NCBI RefSeq assembly: GCF_035046485.1
Contig: NC_085138.1
Coordinates: 66,084,580-66,148,579 of the forward strand
Direction: 5' to 3'
Source: Aedes albopictus
Lineage: Eukaryota > Arthropoda > Insecta > Diptera > Culicidae
Length of the DNA: 64,000 nucleotides
In this document: in pieces, positions 58,106 to 64,000 of the stretch
Numbering within the stretch: the first letter of the stretch is position 1
Layout of the letters: each line of letters starts with the position of its first letter
Translations under genes and position numbers: made by a program
Notes under the pieces: generated by a model
The model's input: only the letters and a program-made list of their open reading frames with translations
Database searches by the model: none
What the model was told of the DNA's origin: nothing

Positions 58106-58941
58106 GAATGAGACAGTGTGCCATGCGCTGGTTTGAAATGCGTTTCAGGAAAATTTGTGAGATTTGAGATCATAGCATGCTCATGAAAATTCTAGTGTGT
58201 GTGCCTCAATGAGACGTCTCGTGAGACTCGTCTCATTGAGATGTTCGTCAGTTAAGAAGAATTGCAACGATATTATTTCAAAGACCCAGATTGGATCTTG
58301 TGAACCTGATCCCTTCCCAGAATTGAGGCAGAAATGCCGAGATCAATAATTATCCGAGGATTGATTCCGTTTATTCGCGTGTGGTAATGGCGGCGTTGGG
58401 TACAAGCGATTCGGATTTTTACATTTCTTAGGGGAAAATCGAAGCGGTTCGGTTCTCCTCCTCACCCCTTCGTCAACTGTTCGGTGAAGCCAACCAGCTG
58501 CTATCCGCATCAAACGTCAAAATCGTAACCGCTCACTTGTACACAGCGCGACCATTACGGCTCGCGGAAAGTGGATATAATGGGACCAAGTTATCAAATT
58601 ATATTGGATTTATTAGAAACCTACAACCCCCATCAAAGCCTACAGCCTCCATCAAGGCTCTCCATCTTCACACTACACGTTTGACGTGCCTATATGGGTC
58701 ATATAACTGACCACAACAATCATTTAAGTGTTTTTTTATAACATTTATTTTTCGACCCCGGGCGGTGGTGGGGGAAGACGCCTTTGCCAGGTTTGTTCCT
58801 CTTACCACCATTCCAGATGGAAAATAATCTCCGACTGTATTCCACCCCCGGAAAGTCAACCCAACCCCAGCTGAACATCATCTGGAAATGTCATCCCTGT
58901 GAAGGGTTCGAGGTTCGAGAGTGCATCAAACTGGTGCGATA
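58106..58941. other. No gene recognised; one short hairpin
   Basis: CTCAATGAGACG (58205-58216) pairs with CGTCTCATTGAG (58229-58240). Otherwise unremarkable. Confidence 0.45.
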
Positions 58942-59075
58942 TGGATTACTGCACGAATTTATTATGGCCTGCTTACTCTCACACGAAATTTGACGTTTAA
59001 GCGGTGTCGGCACCTCTCAAACGTCAAATTTTCTGTGCGAGTAAGCAGGTCAGCATAAATTCGTGTAGTGGACCA
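58942..59075. mobile_element. 134-bp hairpin MITE, copy 2
   Basis: Same length and arms as 15015-15148 (GCCTGCTTACTCTCAC, TTTGACGTTT), with the loop in opposite orientation. Confidence 0.88.
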
Positions 59076-60079
59076 TTGGGGCTATACCAAAGTTGTACCT
59101 GGAGCTTGTCTCATTGAGACTCGCAATGCTAATGTGATGTGCACCAACATCGCGAGTCTCAAGCTCAGGGAATTTTTATGTACTCACCATTGGCGTATCT
59201 AGGATTTTTTCCTAGGGGGTGCCTAGGGGGTGCCAGTATCAGTGGCTTCCAGGTTGTTTTGCTTTTTCTTGTTAAAGGAAACACCGATCCACCCTTAATT
59301 TCTTAGTATAATAATATACTGCGTTTCGGGTAAAATTAGTCCGCACATTTAACCCTTCCAGGATGTTACGATTGACGCACCACACTGGCGTAAAGCACGT
59401 TCAGCGTGCCAGTTTGGGTCATATTGACCCCAACATCTTACTAAGGTTAAACGCGCTACATTAAAAAAAAACAGTTTTTTTTTTAATCCGAACCGTTGTA
59501 CTGATTCAACACCTTATTCCCACCATGTGAGGCTTGAAAACTTGATAACTGGATTGCGTGTAATACAAGAAATTTATATTTTCAATAAAATTAAAATTGC
59601 AAAATCAGGATACATATTTGCATTTTTGGTTTGACCACAACATTAATTGCGACAGCGTTTTTGTTTCATTAGTTGAACACTACTACGTGGACATGAAAAT
59701 ACTTTTACAGGAAAATTGTGAGTATGATTCTTAAAACTATAAGATTTGAACTCGATTATCCTGAGTTCCGTTTTGAAGCTTCACGAACATATTATCAAAC
59801 TAGTAGAAACCCGGAACTTGGTGCGAGCGAACTTTGATTTTTCTCTTTAAAATTGTGATGTTGGTACCAAATTAAGATTTCGACTGGTTTGATAGTATAT
59901 CTGGTGAACGAAATGCTGTATAAAGCTGAAATTTTGACTTACGTAAAACCAGCATTGTAGTAATCAGTCAAAATTTCAGCTACATTCCGGATAATCAAGT
60001 CTGGTTTGTACGTAAAATACAAGCAATTTATATTGGAAAATATTCTTCGGGTAATCCTAAGGGAATAGGGGAAAATACA

Positions 60080-61385
60080 TATCTCGGCCGCTTTGTTCTC
60101 TTCGTCTTTGGGGTTTTTTTTGAAACTTATTGGACTCAGAGTTGGTCTCAAATCCTTCCCGACTAAGCTGAATTATATGGCCAAGTTTCAGGCAATTTGG
60201 CTGATAAAAACCCTCCATGACGAAGAGAACAAACCTGCCGATAATACCCATTGTCACCCTATTTCCGGCAATTTATTTGGAAATTGTTTTACAATATATT
60301 TCATCTTTTGGAAACCTCTCAGTAATTCTTTTGGATTTGGCAAATTTCTTCGTTAATATTTTTGGATCCCCTTCGGCAGTTTCTTTAGAATTTATTTGGT
60401 AATATGTTTAAAATTTGATACAAAACACCTTTCAAGCATCCTTTGAAAATATATTCGTCAATTACATTAGGGGTTTATTTGACTTTTTTCTTTCATTGGC
60501 AAATCATTTGAATTTTTTTCTCGGGGGTTCCTTTGCTAATTTTTAGTAGTCTTTTAAGCATTGTTTCGTTAATGTCAATAATTCTATAGGTATTTGCTTT
60601 TTTTAAATTCTCCAATTACTCTTCAGGAAATTCCTTTGGGAATTGTTTTAGTGAAGCCTTTGGTAATACATACCACAGTTACTCTGAGAACTTCCTTGCA
60701 TATTTTTTTTTTTGGAAATGTCTTCGGCAAGCCATTCTTTATTTTATCGGGATTTTCAACCTTTTTTCCGGACTTTCATTATCTATATTAATCTGTATTC
60801 CTTTGAAAACTCCTTCGGAAATTATTTTATTCATTGCTTCTATAATTTTATTGAAAATTCTTTAGACAATTTCTTCGAGATTGCTTCAGTAATTATGAAA
60901 GGAATTCCTGCGGCAGATGGTTTCGGAATACCTTCAGCAATTCTGATGTTACTTGCATTGAAAATTTATTTGAGAATTTCATCAGCAATTCCTTTGGATA
61001 TTATGGAAACTTCGATTATTATTTTGGGAACTTCTTCAGTAATTCCTTTTGAAATTGATTCGCAAATTTCTTAGAGATTTTCTTCGGAAATTTAAAAAAA
61101 ATCTTCGGCGGTCCTGATTCTATGACAATTACTTTTGCAATTCTTTCTAAATTATCTTCAGTCACTTCATCTTCAATTATTTCCAATCTCTTTAAAAGCA
61201 TAAATAGTTTCTTCAGGAATTCCTCTGGTAATTATTATATCAAATGTTTTGGCAACTACTTTGAAAGTTCTAAGTTAATTTTGAATGAAATTTTTGCGGT
61301 AATTTCTTTGAGAATTTGTCGGGAAGTTTTTCGTAAATCTCATAGGTTTTTCTTTGAGCAAGCCCAGTTGAGAATTTATAAATTT
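60080..61385. repeat. Short-period array, AATTCCTTTGG type
   Basis: Units such as AATTCCTTTGGGAATTG and AATTTCTTCGG. Pyrimidine orientation on the plus strand, more diverged and more T-rich than the 30-kb array. Confidence 0.7.
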
Positions 61386-61499
61386 CCAATTCAGCCATTT
61401 TAGAAAGCAATGAATATAATTTTTTTTCCTCCCCTGTTGGGGAAATTAAGCCACTGCGTCCAATAAGTTGAACTATTGTGGCATGTCCCGTTTTGAAAT

Positions 61500-61916
61500 T
61501 CGCATCTAGCTAGCTAAATACTTTAGCTTCTGCCACGACGCATGGTCTCCCAGTCAGGTGCAATGGAATTAATAAACCCCAAGACCTCCCCAGGTTCTGC
61601 AGACCAGATCTCACTGGGCTGCAAGCAACCACAATTTAGAAATCTTTGCCTGCGCGTGTATAAAGCACCACAACTGTTCCGAGCAGATGTTCCGAGGTTT
61701 CACGTTCCGTATTACAGAAACGACAGATATCACTCTGAATCTGGCCAATATTTTCAAGTGATAGCTGCTCGGACAGTGTCCAGTTACTCGGCCAATGTAT
61801 CTACATAGAGCTCTCTTGTTGAGCTCTAAGAGATTTTTGGTTTTATAAGCATTTAGTGTTATAAATCGTTTTGACTGATTGTAATTTTTGACATCCATCC
61901 AATTGGATATAAACAC
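61500..61916 (-). pseudogene. LOA/I-like C-terminal fragment, copy 1
   Basis: Encodes LNKRALCRYIGRVTGHCPSS, then YHLK and, after frame change, an ICRFC-like region. This is the GHCP-YHL block preceding the C-terminal zinc knuckle in LOA/I-type proteins. Inserted between arrays. Confidence 0.65.
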
Positions 61917-62094
61917 TCTGCTCAGCCCAGCGTATCAGGTCTATTTTAATTGTACATTTTGATATACCACAGAATGGTTCTGGGCCAGCAAACTGTAAAT
62001 ACAATATAAATACAATTAAATCATAAAAAAATACAAAAGTGATCCAAGAGGAGGAGCCAAGAGGAATTTCATAAAACACCATAATTAATTTCTA

Positions 62095-63565
62095 GAGTAA
62101 TCCATGAATAAAAAACTTTGGAAGAGTTTCTGGATGAGTCTTTAGAAAACTTCCTAGAAGATTCACCAAAGGCATTTCTGGAAGAATCCTAGGAAAACTG
62201 CCTGTAAGAATCCCAGCAAGAATGACAGGAGAAATCCCAAGAGGGATTGCTGCAGGTATCACAGTAAGAATTTCTAGAGAAGACCCAGGAGGCATTCCTA
62301 ATACATTTTTTTTTGGTTTCCCCATCTGTAGAGTCTTTTAAACCACAGAGTCCAATATTTAGGAATATTGTGGTATGACCCATATCATATGCTAGTCAAA
62401 TATCCTGTCACAATTGAGCTGTGATGGACAATGGTTGATGTAACACCTGATCCCAACACAACTCTTTTTTGTGAAGTTTATTGCCCTGTTGGGATTACTT
62501 CGCCAAATTTCCAAGGGCTCTAGAAACCCTTTACCAAATACCGCCAATCTCTGATTGGATAGTACTCTACAGTTGCAGAGTAAATGTTCAGCAGTTTCGT
62601 TTTCCGTTTGACAGAAACGACACTCGGACGATTGGGTTTTTTCAATCTTACTTAGATGATATTTACTCGGGCAGTGGCCAGTCATCAGACCGCCTGACAC
62701 ATTAGAAGGAAATGCCTGGAGGAATACAGTTCTCCTTGAAAGAATCGGTAGAGGTATACTGGAGGAATCCCTAATGGAATCGAAGGAGGAATTTCTGGAA
62801 GAATCTCAGGAAGATTTCCCAAAAGTATTACAACACGTAAGTATGCCAGGAGAAATCCCTAGAAGTATTTCTGAAGTAGTCCCAATAAGAATTGCTTGAG
62901 GAATTCCAGCTGGAATTCATGGAGGGTGGTAAATTGAAGTTCTTGAAGAAATTCCCTGTGGAATTTCTGGAAGAACCTCTGGAAGCAGTCCTGGATAAAT
63001 CCTTAACGAAATATCTGGAAGATTCACCGAACATTTTCCCGATGGATTTAAAAAAAGAATGCTTGAAGAATTCCTAATAGAATTCCTGAAGGAACCACAG
63101 TGAGAATTTTTGGAGGAGTTTTATAAGAGAAATTGCTAGAAGGAATACAGCAGGAGTTGCTTGAGGAATACTAGCCATAACTCCCGGAGGAAGGCCAAAA
63201 GAAGCTCCTGGAGGAATCCCAAGAGAAATTTCTGGAAGAATCTCTGAAGAAATTCCTGTAAGAACACCGGAGAAACTTCTAAAAGGATCCCAGGAAAATT
63301 GTCTTGACTCTTGAATAATCGCACTAGGAATTTCTGAAGGATAACAGAAATTTTTAGAGGAATCCCTAGAAGAATTTCGAGAAGTATTATAGTAAGAATT
63401 GCCGAAGAAATCCTAGGATAAATTGCTGGATCATTCTCTGCAGAAATTTCTAGTATATATAACCCCATCGGGACTGCCTGGAGAATCCTAAGGGAAGTTT
63501 TCCTACTGAAGAAATTGAAGCCTGTATAAATATATAGAGGTATTTCTGGAGGAATTTAAAGAGAA
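62095..63565. repeat. 12-bp array, purine-rich on plus, with a retroelement fragment inside
   Basis: GAAGAATCCTAGG, GGAGGAATTTCTGG and GAAATTGCTAG units. It is in opposite orientation to the array at 60080-61385. A LOA/I-like fragment occupies 62330-62705. Confidence 0.82.
62392..62700 (-). pseudogene. LOA/I-like C-terminal zinc-knuckle fragment, copy 2
   Basis: Encodes LMTGHCPSKYHLSKI, then CRFCQTENETAEHLLCNC, a C-x2-C-x8-H-x4-C knuckle, and FGKGFLEPLEIW. About 102 codons open. This tail follows RNase H in LOA/I-type retrotransposon proteins. No polymerase in continuity, so it is a 5'-truncated fragment. Confidence 0.8.
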
Positions 63566-63839
63566 GTCTGTTGATTGTTCTTACCATTATCCAAAACGCC
63601 AAAACGTTCAACAGGTATATAAGTAATACCGGGTATAGCTTAAATTTTGTTCAAATGTGTCATTAATAAATATTGAAATTATTGTGTGGAGTATTAAATT
63701 TTAGGTGATTGTCAGGGAAATATTCTAGGGGGTGCCAAATTTATTCTAGGGGGTGCCAGGCACCCCTGGAACCCCCCCTAGCTACGCCAATGGTACTCAC
63801 AGCCAACTTTTCTCAATCTCATATTGAGATTTGTGCGTA

Positions 63840-63904
63840 CATATACTCTGCTGAGAAGCAGGCTTTGTCCCAGTGAGGACGTTACGAAAAGAAGAGGAGA
63901 GGAG
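63840..63904 (+). repeat. Retrotransposon-like 3' tail
   Basis: CTGAGAAGCAGGCTTTGTCC, CAGTGAGGACGTTACG, then an AAGAAGAGG-rich tail. It shares CTGAGAAGCAG with 58073. It interrupts RTE copy E. Confidence 0.55.
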
Positions 63905-64000
63905 AGGAATATCAATATCATCAGCGAATCCAAGCAGCTGAACGGACTTCGTGAAAATCGTACCACTCGTGTCAATCCCCGCTCTCCTTATTACACCCTC
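63905..64000 (-). pseudogene. RTE reverse transcriptase, partial at window end (copy E)
   Basis: Sense strand reads GVIRRAGIDTSGTIFTKSVQ, then LLGFADDIDI, matching the region up to the catalytic FADD of copies A and B. It runs off the window. Confidence 0.8.

Larger units (their letters stand above)
59187..63793. mobile_element. 4.6-kb composite element with inverted ends
   Basis: CCATTGGCGTATCTAGG at the left pairs with CCTAGCTACGCCAATGG at the right, each followed internally by CTAGGGGGTGCC copies. TACTCA is present at 59181-59186 and 63794-63799, a likely target duplication. The interior carries 12-bp arrays in opposite orientations (60080-61385 and 62095-63565) and two LOA-like fragments, so it either grew by insertion or captured them. 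Confidence 0.7.

Overview
The window looks like intergenic or intronic DNA from a large, repeat-rich insect genome. A culicine mosquito, probably Aedes, is my inference: it rests on RTE-clade (JAM1-like), LOA/Lian-like and L2/CR1-like retrotransposon coding sequence, short MITEs of several classes, and very abundant degenerate 12-bp arrays. I find no intact host protein-coding gene, no rRNA, no canonical single-copy tRNA gene and no CRISPR array. Nearly all recognisable coding sequence is decayed non-LTR retrotransposon.

Layout. 1-880 is a 12-bp-period array that flips strand twice. 2425-8600 holds an RTE fragment (+), two tRNA-derived SINEs and a near full-length broken RTE (-) split by a 729-bp DNA element. 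8692-15225 is DNA-transposon territory: a 2-kb element, a hAT MITE, a perfect 128-bp palindrome and two Helitrons. 15540-18620 is more short-period array. 20790-22815 is an RTE copy with a 5' inversion. 23013-26060 is an element built around a 152-bp tandem repeat. 26065-35210 is one L2/CR1-like retrotransposon (-) cut apart by a Tc1-like foldback (27529-28633) and by a 5.5-kb composite (28811-34301) whose arms are inverted tandem arrays. 35443-44360 is MITEs and arrays.

44385-53225 is a LOA-like reverse transcriptase (-) opened by a nest of three elements. An 8-kb Transib-like foldback contains a Tc1-like foldback, which contains a 5.2-kb non-coding LTR retrotransposon with identical LTRs. 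A PIF/Harbinger-like MITE sits in the same reverse transcriptase. 54620-56460 is array, 56925-57337 is another RTE fragment, and 59187-63793 is a 4.6-kb TIR-bounded composite carrying inverted arrays and LOA-like 3' fragments. The window ends inside an RTE reverse transcriptase.

The most interesting signals are the LARD-like LTR element with a reiterated GTGATTNAATTCACT motif, the foldback whose ends match the CACWATG rule of Transib/RAG, the perfect palindrome, and the recurrent head-to-head arrangement of the 12-bp arrays. Family assignments come from motif recognition by eye, not from database searches.
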